The notes under the pieces: model-generated | Database searches by the model: none | What the model was told of the DNA's origin: nothing | Seen by the model: the letters and a program-made list of their open reading frames with translations, nothing else | Position numbers and translations under genes: made by a program | Source: Methanococcoides methylutens MM1 | GTDB lineage: Archaea; Halobacteriota; Methanosarcinia; Methanosarcinales; Methanosarcinaceae | Assembly: GCF_000970325.1 (NCBI RefSeq) | Contig: NZ_CP009518.1 | Coordinates: 558,001 to 622,000, forward strand | Length of the DNA stretch: 64,000 bases | Reading direction: 5' to 3' | In this document: piece after piece, positions 1 through 10,345 of the stretch | How the letters are laid out: the number at the start of each line of letters is the position of its first letter | Numbering within the stretch: position 1 is the stretch's first letter

Positions 1-509
1 GTGCAAAGTCACAGGTTGTAGGTGTATTTGACAAGAGCCTTTGCAGGCTTATGGCAGAAGCTCTCTGCAGGCTTGGAAAGGAGCATGTACTTGTGCTTCA
101 TGGTGATGGGATGGATGAGATCAGCACTCTTTCCGAAACATACATCGTTGAGCTTAAGGATGGTCTGATCACAACATACACAATAACTCCTGAGGAGCTT
201 GGTATCCCAAGGGCTAAAGCTACTGACATTGTGGGCGGTACGCCGGAAGAGAATGCCAGGGACATTCTTTATATCTTCAATGGTGAGAAAGGTCCTAAAA
301 GGGATATTATCGTTGTCAATGCTGCAGCTGCGATCTACGTTGCAGGCATGACTAACTCTATCAAAGAAGCTATTCCAATTGCAGAAGAGGCAATTGATAG
401 CGGAAAAGCATTAGACAAACTGAAGCAGTTCATCGAATTCACATCCGGCAAAAAGGTGGAAAATGAATCACTCAACGCGTGTCAAAGTATGCGGCATGAG
501 GTCTGCTGA
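1..509 (+). CDS. trpD: anthranilate phosphoribosyltransferase, 3' part
   Basis: TrpD transfers the phosphoribosyl group of PRPP to anthranilate, the second step of tryptophan synthesis. Only the C-terminal 169 or so residues are present: the reading frame is open to the left edge from base 3, so the gene starts upstream. The visible part has the family's HGDGMDE stretch (about base 100) and continues to a TGA at 507-509. The 3' end overlaps trpF by 47 bases, which implies translational coupling in a trpD-trpF-trpE-trpG operon. The ATG at base 51 is internal and is not the start. Confidence 0.9.
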   Translation, partial: AKSQVVGVFDKSLCRLMAEALCRLGKEHVLVLHGDGMDEISTLSETYIVELKDGLITTYTITPEELGIPRAKATDIVGGTPEENARDILYIFNGEKGPKRDIIVVNAAAAIYVAGMTNSIKEAIPIAEEAIDSGKALDKLKQFIEFTSGKKVENESLNACQSMRHEVC

Positions 510-1137
510 AGACATCGACCTTGCAGTAATTTCTGGTGCAGATGCAGTTGGTTTCATAACCGATGTTCCTGTGGAAACTCCAAGGAAGATCGATCTCAAA
601 AAGGCTCGGGAACTTATTCCTTGTGTGCCTTTTTTTGTGGATTCCGTACTAGTCATCATGCCGGAATCTGCTACTGAGGCAATCGATATGATAAATTCAG
701 TAAGACCCGATGTGGTCCAGATCCACAGTCCTCTTGATATTGATAATATGAGATCGGTTCGTGATAATACGGATGTTAGAATTATTCGTACTTTCCATGT
801 TCCTTCTGAAGGCGATGTAATGGTCAGTGGTCTTGTTGATGAGGTCAATTTACTTTCATCTGAGGATCTTATCGATGGTATCCTGCTGGATTCCTATGTT
901 TCCGGTAAGGTCGGTGGGACTGGTAAGGTACATGATCTTTCCATAAGCAGGCAGGTAGTGGAACTTGTGGATGTACCTGTGGTACTTGCAGGTGGTCTGA
1001 ACGCTGACAATGTCGCAGAGTGCGTAAAGCAGGTCTCTCCCTTTGCTGTGGATACGGCTTCAGGTGTGGAAACAGATGGAAAGAAGGATGCAGAAAAGAT
1101 AAGGCGTTTTGTAAATGAGGTCAGGTGTGCCAGATGA
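463..1137 (+). CDS. trpF: phosphoribosylanthranilate isomerase
   Basis: TrpF converts N-(5-phosphoribosyl)anthranilate to the ribulose-phosphate form (CdRP) by an Amadori rearrangement. The 224-residue product is a normal-length single-domain TIM barrel. It shows the N-terminal VKVCGMR motif with the catalytic Cys, and a late VLAGGLN loop that binds phosphate. The start at 463 lies inside trpD and is preceded by AAGGTGGAAA, a workable Shine-Dalgarno site. trpE begins inside its last codons, so the genes are coupled. Confidence 0.92.
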   Translation: MNHSTRVKVCGMRSAEDIDLAVISGADAVGFITDVPVETPRKIDLKKARELIPCVPFFVDSVLVIMPESATEAIDMINSVRPDVVQIHSPLDIDNMRSVRDNTDVRIIRTFHVPSEGDVMVSGLVDEVNLLSSEDLIDGILLDSYVSGKVGGTGKVHDLSISRQVVELVDVPVVLAGGLNADNVAECVKQVSPFAVDTASGVETDGKKDAEKIRRFVNEVRCAR

Positions 1138-2705
1138 TATCGTTCGATCTTACAAAGGATGAGTTCACAGAACTTGTGAGCAGCTCAAAAGGACCTTCAC
1201 TTGTACAGCTTATGGCTAAAGTGAGGTCGGATTGCTCTCCTTTGCAACTATATACTACGTTTCAGAATGAAGATTACTCTTATATGCTTGAATCAGTGGA
1301 AAAGGAAAAAAGGCATGCTCGTTTCTCTTTCGTTGGTGCCTATCCTGATGTTGTGGCTAAGATAAGCGGGCGTCAACTTAGTCTTGAATACGGGGAAGAC
1401 TCTGTACTTATTGATACGATCCGTTCAAAACTGGATATTGAATGTGAGAACATATTGGACGATGGTTCTGTCCTGAAGGCTGACATAAAGGCTGGTTCTG
1501 ATGTGGTGGATGCACTCCGTGCAGTGTTCCCCACAGCTGACGGCACTACTCTACTGAACGAAAAAAGGTTTGACAGACAGACCTTCCTTGGAGGTGCCAT
1601 TGGTTACAATGGTTATGACATGATCTATGATTGCTGGTTAGATATCCAGAGGCGTCACCAGTCAGATGTACCTGATATGCAGTTCATACTTACCACAAGG
1701 ACATTTGTCTTTGATCATCTGACCGACGAGACCTATATGGTGCTAACCCCCTTCGCAGGTGAAGGTTGTGATCCTGATAAATTATACGATGATGCATTAA
1801 AGGAAGCAGAAGAAATGTGCCAGTGTCTCCGTGATGCTGTGGATGTGGAACTTGGCGACCTTCCCGAGTTGTCAGGATCATCAGAAGCTATCTGTAATAT
1901 GGATCAGGATGCATTTGAAAAGGCCGTAGTAGCAGCCAAGGAACATATCCTGGACGGTGATATCTTCCAGGTGGTACTTTCCAGGCGTTATTCAATGGAA
2001 ATAGAGCAAACTCCTCTGGAATTGTATCGTACTCTCAGGGGTATCAACCCCAGCCCTTATATGTATCTCTTCAGCTTCCGCGACCTGAACATCGTGGGTG
2101 CAAGTCCAGAGACACTCATGACAGTACATGAGCGCAAGGTCATAACGAATCCTATTGCAGGCACATGCCCTCGTGGAAAGGATGAAGATGAGGACGATGA
2201 ATATGCTGCTAAAATGATGTCTGACAAGAAAGAGCGTGCAGAACATGTTATGCTTGTGGATCTTGGAAGGAATGATGTACGCATGGTTTCCAAATCCGGT
2301 TCAGTGAAGGTGAGTGATTTCATGAGCGTTGTGAAATATTCTCATGTCCAGCATATTGAAAGCACAGTTTGTGGGGAACTTCGACCTGAATGCGACCAGT
2401 TCGATGCAACACGTGCCATCTTCCCGGCAGGAACCCTCTCCGGTGCCCCAAAGATAAGGGCAATGGAGATAATTGATGAGTTCGAACCATCGGCACGTGG
2501 TGTCTACGGCGGAGGTGTGGGGTATTATTCCTGGAATGGTGATGTCGACACTGCCATTGTCATAAGGACGGTTATAATCAAGGACGGGGTTGCCAATGTA
2601 CAGGCAGGTGCCGGTATCGTTGCTGATTCCGATCCGACGTATGAATATGAGGAAACAGAGCGTAAAATGGCTGCAATGATAGCTGCTATGGGAGGTAAAA
2701 GATGA
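1134..2705 (+). CDS. trpE: anthranilate synthase component I
   Basis: TrpE makes anthranilate from chorismate, using ammonia released by TrpG. The 523-residue product has the N-terminal regulatory region with a LES motif (in YMLESVE) of the type that binds tryptophan in feedback-inhibited enzymes. The chorismate-binding core follows, with GAPKIRAMEII and the late AGAGIVADSDP stretch. The ATG at 1134 is chosen because GGTG sits six bases upstream; a GTG at 1125 would add three residues. It overlaps the end of trpF, and its own end overlaps trpG by ATGA. Confidence 0.93.
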   Translation: MISFDLTKDEFTELVSSSKGPSLVQLMAKVRSDCSPLQLYTTFQNEDYSYMLESVEKEKRHARFSFVGAYPDVVAKISGRQLSLEYGEDSVLIDTIRSKLDIECENILDDGSVLKADIKAGSDVVDALRAVFPTADGTTLLNEKRFDRQTFLGGAIGYNGYDMIYDCWLDIQRRHQSDVPDMQFILTTRTFVFDHLTDETYMVLTPFAGEGCDPDKLYDDALKEAEEMCQCLRDAVDVELGDLPELSGSSEAICNMDQDAFEKAVVAAKEHILDGDIFQVVLSRRYSMEIEQTPLELYRTLRGINPSPYMYLFSFRDLNIVGASPETLMTVHERKVITNPIAGTCPRGKDEDEDDEYAAKMMSDKKERAEHVMLVDLGRNDVRMVSKSGSVKVSDFMSVVKYSHVQHIESTVCGELRPECDQFDATRAIFPAGTLSGAPKIRAMEIIDEFEPSARGVYGGGVGYYSWNGDVDTAIVIRTVIIKDGVANVQAGAGIVADSDPTYEYEETERKMAAMIAAMGGKR

Positions 2706-3292
2706 AAGTATTATTCGTGAATAACCGTGATTCTTTCGTCTGGAATCTTGTGGATTATGTTTCCATGTTCGAATCTGATACTCTTGTCGTTCCGAACTCC
2801 ATATCTGTAGATGAGGTCAGGGAAATATCACCTGATGCAATTGTTATATCACCTGGTCCGGGAAATCCTGAGAATGATCGTGATGTCGGTAGCTGTATTG
2901 ATATAATACATGAATTTGGCAGTAAGATCCCTATGCTTGGTGTTTGTTTTGGCCATCAGGCCATTAACACTGCATTCGGTGGAACGATCGCACGCTCGAA
3001 AGGAGGTCCTGTTCATGGTAAGGCCTCAGTAGTAATCCATGACACTTCACCATTGTTCGATGAAATTCCGACCTCATTCTATGCGGGCAGGTATCATTCC
3101 CTTTCAGTCGAGAGGATTGCTGATGATCTGGAAATAACTGCACAGGATGAGAATGGTCTTATTATGGGCCTCAGGCACAGGGAATATCCGATATATGGAG
3201 TCCAGTTCCATCCGGAGTCTGTTCTGACCCCTGAAGGGATGAAGCTCATTGAGAATTTCCTGAAGGTCGCAGGTATGGAAACGAAGGATTAA
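2702..3292 (+). CDS. trpG: anthranilate synthase component II (glutamine amidotransferase)
   Basis: TrpG hydrolyses glutamine and passes ammonia to TrpE. It is a class I glutamine amidotransferase of 196 residues. The catalytic Cys82 lies in the nucleophile elbow GVCFGHQ, and His170 and Glu172 lie in QFHPES, so the triad is complete. The start overlaps the trpE stop (ATGA), which suggests coupled translation and equal subunit amounts. trpC, trpB and trpA do not follow; the next gene is unrelated to tryptophan. Confidence 0.94.
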   Translation: MKVLFVNNRDSFVWNLVDYVSMFESDTLVVPNSISVDEVREISPDAIVISPGPGNPENDRDVGSCIDIIHEFGSKIPMLGVCFGHQAINTAFGGTIARSKGGPVHGKASVVIHDTSPLFDEIPTSFYAGRYHSLSVERIADDLEITAQDENGLIMGLRHREYPIYGVQFHPESVLTPEGMKLIENFLKVAGMETKD

Positions 3293-3312
3293 TGTTCGTT
3301 AGGGGCATGTGA

Positions 3313-3864
3313 ATGTGCATGATAATCGGACTTACCGGAACTCCCGGCACAGGAAAGACCTCTGTCTGCAGGATCCTTGAGGCTCATGGGTATCGTGTAA
3401 TTCACATGAACGAACTCATCAAGAGTGAACATCTCTATTCTGAGGTCGACAAGGAAAGAGATACTGTTGTAGCTGATATGGACAGGGTCTTTTCCAGGGT
3501 ATGTGAGCTTGTGGGAGATGATTCTGATGTGACCATACTTGACAGTCATATGGCTCACCATATTGCTGATACGGTAATTGTTCTGCGTACTGCTCCTTCA
3601 GAACTTACCCAACGCCTGAAAGCGCGCAGTTATTCCGAGTCTAAAGTGCAGGAGAACGTTGAAGCTGAATGTCTTGATGTTGTTCTAGTGGAATCAGTGG
3701 AGTGGTGCCAGAAGGTCTATGAGGTGGACACTACAGGAAGAATGGCTGAGGACGTTGAAGAAGATGTTGAGAGAATCATCTCCGGGGTTCTTTCAGGCGA
3801 TGACACTCTCGTTTACGAGCAGTATAAACCAGGTTCGTTCGACTGGAGCGAAGAAATATTCTAA
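3313..3864 (+). CDS. AK6/Fap7-type adenylate kinase
   Basis: This is a P-loop NTPase of the AK6 (Fap7/hCINAP) family. In eukaryotes and archaea these act as a weak adenylate kinase/ATPase in the last step of small-subunit rRNA maturation. The Walker A motif GTPGTGKT is at residues 9-16, and the family's DSHMAHH stretch follows at about residue 76. At 183 residues the length is normal. A second ATG at 3319 would remove two residues. The gene lies 20 bases after trpG and may share its transcript, but its role is ribosomal by family knowledge. Confidence 0.85.
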   Translation: MCMIIGLTGTPGTGKTSVCRILEAHGYRVIHMNELIKSEHLYSEVDKERDTVVADMDRVFSRVCELVGDDSDVTILDSHMAHHIADTVIVLRTAPSELTQRLKARSYSESKVQENVEAECLDVVLVESVEWCQKVYEVDTTGRMAEDVEEDVERIISGVLSGDDTLVYEQYKPGSFDWSEEIF

Positions 3865-3886
3865 GCACTTCTGAAAAACAGATTTC

Positions 3887-4084
3887 TTATTTTGGGATTG
3901 GTTTGTCAGGTGTTACTCCGTAATATTCGGTCCTTGCCTTTCCCCATATACAGCCATTTTTTCCTACTATTTTCAATTCAAGTTTTTGCAGTGCTTTTCC
4001 TACACTGTTTCCTGCTCTTGCCGATCTGCATACCGGGCAGTATTTTTCACAGAATACAGGTGTTTTTCCTTTTGATGTTGTCAC
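3887..4084 (-). CDS. small conserved Cys-containing protein
   Basis: This is a 65-residue reading frame on the reverse strand, starting with GTG and preceded by AGGAGA seven bases upstream (plus-strand 4092-4097). The product has CEKYCPVC near the N-terminus, GKNGCIWGKAR in the middle and YYGVTPDKPIP at the end. This pattern recalls a family of short Cys/Trp-Gly-containing archaeal proteins, but I cannot name a function. The Shine-Dalgarno site and biased composition argue that it is real. It would be convergent with the AK6-type gene, whose stop is 22 bases away. Confidence 0.6.
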   Translation of the reverse strand: MTTSKGKTPVFCEKYCPVCRSARAGNSVGKALQKLELKIVGKNGCIWGKARTEYYGVTPDKPIPK

Positions 4085-4297
4085 TTTGAAATCTCCTATG
4101 CTATTTGATTCATTTTTTTAATGAATATGTTTGACTTAGATTGCCAAAAAATCTATGTTTCGATCATCTAATATATTTGACTGTCACAAATATGTACTGG
4201 GAGGATGCTTAGTATAGTGGAATGACTTTGTTTTTCAAAACAAAATTTGATATACTTTTCAATCCTCTTTATTATATTATCATAAGGAAGTATTGCT

Positions 4298-4759
4298 ATG
4301 AAATTTATAACGATGGGATGCATTTTTCTTTTAATGGCTGTGCTGGTGGTGTCTGGTTGCTCTGCTCCGGATGACGGTCAAAAAGAGGTTTCAGAACTTG
4401 CCCGGGATCTTGGGATTGATGTTGTAAGCACCTCTTTTGATGATTTTGGCGCAATTTTCTGTGATCCAAATTCTTCTTCTGAGAATATTTCAATTCTTGT
4501 TGATGAAGAGTACAAAGGTAACTTCGTCCAGTGGACAGGTATAGTATATGCTATTACTGACAACGGAAGGTCATATACGGTACAGGTAAAACACTGTCAG
4601 GATTCTCTTACTGATGCAGCTGTGACATTCAATATTAATGAGAATGAAGCTGTTTCTAAGCTTATAAAAGGACAGGAGGTCACATATCTTGGCAGGGTCA
4701 CCAGATATCAGAATGGTGTTGGTTTTTGGGTGGAAGAAGCTTATCTTGTACCGGAGTGA
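4298..4759 (+). CDS. predicted lipoprotein with OB-fold-like domain
   Basis: The 153-residue product has a short charged N-terminus, a hydrophobic stretch and a lipobox-like SGCS (Cys21), so it is probably exported and lipid-anchored. The mature part has alternating strands (QWTGIVYAI, SYTVQVKH, QEVTYLGRV, FWVEEAYLV), suggesting a small OB-fold-like beta barrel, as in other archaeal lipoproteins of this size. Function is unknown. AAGGAAG lies nine bases before the ATG, and a TATA-like TTTGATATAC sits at 4246-4255, so the gene probably has its own promoter. Confidence 0.7.
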   Translation: MKFITMGCIFLLMAVLVVSGCSAPDDGQKEVSELARDLGIDVVSTSFDDFGAIFCDPNSSSENISILVDEEYKGNFVQWTGIVYAITDNGRSYTVQVKHCQDSLTDAAVTFNINENEAVSKLIKGQEVTYLGRVTRYQNGVGFWVEEAYLVPE

Positions 4760-4817
4760 ACTAAAAAAAGAACTAATTATTTAAATGAAATTAACGATCT
4801 ATAAATAAAATTACCAT

Positions 4818-4850
4818 AATGGTGTTTTGGCACCATTTATCTTTTTTAAT
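4818..4850. terminator. hairpin terminator between convergent genes
   Basis: A 7-bp stem (AATGGTG/CACCATT) with a six-base loop is followed by ATCTTTTTT on the plus strand. It lies between the lipoprotein gene and the leftward nadM gene and probably ends transcription of the former. Confidence 0.6.
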
Positions 4851-4862
4851 CGTTTTTCTATT

Positions 4863-7418
<2,556 letters not shown>

Positions 7419-7505
7419 TTAAATCCTCCAATTTAATAATGCTATTCAGGATTACATGCATACATTAAAACCTTATTGGTTTATCCCGAACGTCTGGTTA
7501 TTATT

Positions 7506-7547
7506 TATGCTAAGCTTATATCGGTTTGTACAAATTTCCGTAGCATA
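7506..7547 (-). promoter_or_regulatory. mer-fpoF promoter with nested palindromes
   Basis: On the reverse strand a BRE/TATA element (CCGATATAAGC, plus 7514-7524) lies about 95 bases before mer. Directly upstream is a perfect 10-bp palindrome, TTTGTACAAA (7525-7534). A perfect 7-bp inverted repeat (TATGCTA 7506-7512, TAGCATA 7541-7547) encloses both. The layout suggests a regulator or TATA-proximal factor. The transcript start would be near 7490, giving a leader of about 70 nt. This is inferred from spacing only. Confidence 0.5.
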
Positions 7548-7918
7548 CACTTAAAAATTATATTTCTCATCTCACATTTTTAAAGAAGAGATTTATTTTC
7601 CCTGTCCTGCAGATTTTCAACAGTCCTGCTGTGGTCTATTCTGTTCAATACCGATATGCATAAATATGTATCTAACGTATTTTTAAGAGTAATTACGAAT
7701 CCATGTGATGTGGTTACAGGGACTTTCCGGGGTTATCTTTCAATGCATTTGGGAACTGTGTTGGTGGAATTCTAAATGTAGCTATCAAACATTTCTTTCA
7801 ATGTGTCTGAAGATAATTCTCAGGGAATTATTGCTGATTTTCCTGGAAAGACCCTGTAAAGTATAGACTTTGAACACTATTGGAAAAGCACCTTTTCGAA
7901 AAGACATCAGGTGATCTA
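7548..7918. other. intergenic region between mer promoter and DUF2180 gene
   Basis: No convincing gene is seen in these 370 bases. The stretch is AT-rich and has several TATA-like words around 7655-7685 (for example GCATAAATATG) that could serve the rightward redox cluster. Codons in frame with the first DUF2180 gene exist upstream of 7919 but look non-coding. Confidence 0.4.
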
Positions 7919-8155
7919 ATGAAATGTTATGAATGTGCAAAGAACGGAAAAGACACAGATGCCGTAGGTATCTGTATCGTATGTGGTGAAGGAGTTTGTA
8001 AAGACCATCTTAAGCGTGAGAAAATACCTCTATGGGATGGTGAGTTTGATGTCAAGCTCAGGTGCATGGGCGAATCATGTAAACTAAAGGATGTGGATCC
8101 ACAGCTTAAGATATTGTGCACGAAATGCCATTATGCTCTGGTGGAGAACAATTGA
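7919..8155 (+). CDS. DUF2180 family protein (first copy)
   Basis: This is a 78-residue cysteine-rich protein of the archaeal DUF2180 type. It has CYEC at the N-terminus, then CIVCGEGVCKDHL, then C...ESC and a final CTKCH. The paired Cys and His residues suggest zinc or iron-sulfur binding. The start at 7919 follows AGGTGATCTA and matches the N-terminus of the paralogue just downstream. It heads the redox gene cluster. Function is not known. Confidence 0.8.
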   Translation: MKCYECAKNGKDTDAVGICIVCGEGVCKDHLKREKIPLWDGEFDVKLRCMGESCKLKDVDPQLKILCTKCHYALVENN

Positions 8156-8162
8156 GGTGATC

Positions 8163-8387
8163 ATGATGACAAAATGTTATGACTGTATGGAAGAAGGCAA
8201 AGAAACTGAAGCTGTAGCTGTTTGCATCGTATGTGGAAAAGCTCTTTGTATGGATCATTCAAAAGAACTGATTCTCCCTGTTTCTGTCGGGAAGCCGCCT
8301 CATGTCAAACACCTGCACAATGGACTTCCAAGGAACATGTGCAACTATTGCTTGGGCAATGTAGTAGATGAAGGATTCTGTGTGTGA
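8163..8387 (+). CDS. DUF2180 family protein (second copy)
   Basis: This 74-residue paralogue of the preceding gene has the same opening (CYDCMEEGKETEAVAVCIVCGK, with LCMDH after it) and a final CNYC. It starts at tandem ATGs (8163, 8166) after GAGGTGATC, seven bases beyond the first copy. The N-terminal halves are clearly homologous while the C-terminal halves have diverged, so this is an old tandem duplication. A metal-site or redox accessory role is an inference from context. Confidence 0.78.
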   Translation: MMTKCYDCMEEGKETEAVAVCIVCGKALCMDHSKELILPVSVGKPPHVKHLHNGLPRNMCNYCLGNVVDEGFCV

Positions 8388-8430
8388 TTAGGTCCGTAAT
8401 CATATTCTAATTCAAAAGGAAGTGTTCATA

Positions 8431-8778
8431 ATGAGTGAAAGCAGAGAAGTAATTGAAAGTATTGGGGAAAAGATGGGTTTTACTCCTCAGGTTCTTGAAA
8501 CACTGGAGTCCATTGATCCTCAGTTTGTCAGAAAGTACACCCGCTGTGATCATAAGATCCTGACCGATGGTGCCCTTCCGGCAAAGACAAAGATCCTGAT
8601 GGCACTTGCTGTAGTAGCATCCAAGCAGTGTGAATCATGTACTGTGGCTCAGATGAGAAGCGCATTAAAACATGGTGCTACAAAAGAAGAAATTATGGAA
8701 ACAATGGAAGTTATTTCCATCACTTCAGGAGCACCTGCTGTTGCAGCATGCCGTGATGCACTGAAATTGTTAAAATAA
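8431..8778 (+). CDS. carboxymuconolactone decarboxylase / AhpD-like protein
   Basis: This 115-residue helical protein of the CMD/AhpD fold has the thiol motif CESC (in [19 protein letters not shown]). That matches the CxxC...H arrangement of AhpD-type alkylhydroperoxidase partners, so a thiol-based peroxide or disulfide role is likely. The ATG at 8431 follows AAGGAAG. A GTG at 8422 in the same frame is less well placed. It lies 40 bases after the DUF2180 pair. Confidence 0.82.
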   Translation: MSESREVIESIGEKMGFTPQVLETLESIDPQFVRKYTRCDHKILTDGALPAKTKILMALAVVASKQCESCTVAQMRSALKHGATKEEIMETMEVISITSGAPAVAACRDALKLLK

Positions 8779-8937
8779 ACCAGAAACTCGTTTTTAAGTG
8801 GGTATGAAGGTATGGTTCAATAAAGGAATGCATTCTTATGTGCTTCCTTCTTTTCTTTGGAGCCTTCCTTCTTTTTATTATCGTTCCACTTAATTATCAA
8901 ATCACTATAATGAATAACGAATCTAGGAGGAGTTCAT

Positions 8938-10329
8938 ATAAGGTCTGTTCATCTTTGTTCTGTCCTGTTACTATTCATATCGTTCATCCTGTTGGTCGCA
9001 GGGTCTGCTGTTGCAGTAGAACCAACAGGGTTTGGTGAAGTTGATTCGGAAGACTTCGACAGTCATTCAAAGTGCGCTAACTGTCATGCCATAATACGCA
9101 GCCAGTGGGAGGGAAGCATGCATGCTTATGCTTATACTGATCCGCTCTATCAGGCTGAGTTGGTTATGGCCAGTGAAGACACCGGCGGACAGACTGATGA
9201 GTTCTGTGTGCGCTGCCATTCTCCAATAGGTGTTATGGGCGGCGAGATACCTCCTCTCGATAATTCAATGGCGAGTGATATTGCTCTTGAAGGTGTCCAG
9301 TGTGATTTCTGTCATACTGTTCCTGAAGGTGATGTTGGAAATGGTGCATTTGTTTCCACTCCCGGAGAGGTGAAGTGGGGACCACATGACGATGCGCCAT
9401 CAGCTGCCCATGAATCCGAGTTCAATGAGTTTTATACTGAGGCTGAGTATTGTGGGATGTGTCATAATGTGAACAGCCCGTTCAATGGCTTGCCTCTTGA
9501 TGATACCTACACTTCCTGGTCTGAGAGCCAGTATGCTGAAGATGAGGTCACATGTCAGGACTGTCATATGACTCCGGGAATAACGCAATTCGAGGCAAAC
9601 CCGGGCAGAGCCGCATCCGGTGCATCTAAGAGGGATCATATCTCAATACATGAGATCGTCGGAGGAAATGTCTTCATGCTGGAAGAGCTCAGTGATGGTC
9701 TGTACGGAGAAAAGGCTGTGGAGAGGCTTCAGATGGCTGCAACGCTCGATGTCTCTGTGCCAGAAGAAGCAGCCCCTGGTGACGAGGTCACTATTGATGT
9801 TTCGATTACCAATTCCGGGGCCGGACATAAGCTTCCAACGGGAATTACCGAGGTAAGGCAGATGTGGCTTGAGGTGTCTGTTACCGATGCCGAAGGCAAG
9901 ATGTTGTACAGTTCTGGCCAGCTTGACTCAGAAGGAACTATCGAAGATGCAGTCATCTATCATACAGTTCTTGCCGATGCTGACGGTGAAATAACTGACA
10001 AGCTATGGGAGGCTGAATCCATTGTTTCAGATAACCGGATCCTTCCTAAAGAAACAGAAGTTGAATCCCATTCCTTTGTAATGCCTGAGGATGCCGCAGA
10101 CCCTATACTCGTTGAAGCAAAGTTATTATATCGTTCTGCATCTCAGGATATGGTAGATGAACTGTTTGGTGAAGGTACCTATGATGTTCCGGTGATCGAT
10201 ATGGCCAAAGACTATGGTTCCATCAATGGTGAAGCTGATGTCCCATCTAACGGAACACCAGGATTCACTGGTCTCCTGCTTGTAATATCCCTGGTCGCAG
10301 CAATTGGTATCTTAAGGGCCAAAGAATAA
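8938..10329 (+). CDS. exported pentaheme cytochrome c, PGF-CTERM tail, apparent AUA start
   Basis: The product has five CxxCH heme-binding motifs (CANCH, CVRCH, CDFCH, CGMCH, CQDCH) in its first half. A beta-rich domain with GAGHKLPTG follows, of the kind found after heme domains in other multiheme cytochromes. It ends in PGF plus a hydrophobic segment and RAKE, a PGF-CTERM-like archaeosortase signal. Starting at ATA 8938, five bases after GGAGGAG (8926-8932), the first 26 residues form a good signal peptide (basic, then LLLFISFILL, then AGSAVA). No ATG, GTG or TTG exists in frame between the stop at 8911 and the TTG at 8992, and that TTG would delete the signal peptide. The gene is probably for extracytoplasmic electron transfer. 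Confidence 0.8.
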   Translation: MRSVHLCSVLLLFISFILLVAGSAVAVEPTGFGEVDSEDFDSHSKCANCHAIIRSQWEGSMHAYAYTDPLYQAELVMASEDTGGQTDEFCVRCHSPIGVMGGEIPPLDNSMASDIALEGVQCDFCHTVPEGDVGNGAFVSTPGEVKWGPHDDAPSAAHESEFNEFYTEAEYCGMCHNVNSPFNGLPLDDTYTSWSESQYAEDEVTCQDCHMTPGITQFEANPGRAASGASKRDHISIHEIVGGNVFMLEELSDGLYGEKAVERLQMAATLDVSVPEEAAPGDEVTIDVSITNSGAGHKLPTGITEVRQMWLEVSVTDAEGKMLYSSGQLDSEGTIEDAVIYHTVLADADGEITDKLWEAESIVSDNRILPKETEVESHSFVMPEDAADPILVEAKLLYRSASQDMVDELFGEGTYDVPVIDMAKDYGSINGEADVPSNGTPGFTGLLLVISLVAAIGILRAKE

Positions 10330-10345
10330 CGTTGGAGGAATTAAC

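Noticed and set aside
8838-9038. 66-residue reading frame with hydrophobic start before the cytochrome
   Set aside because: It overlaps the cytochrome's signal peptide in another frame and lacks a site; the heme gene explains the stretch better.
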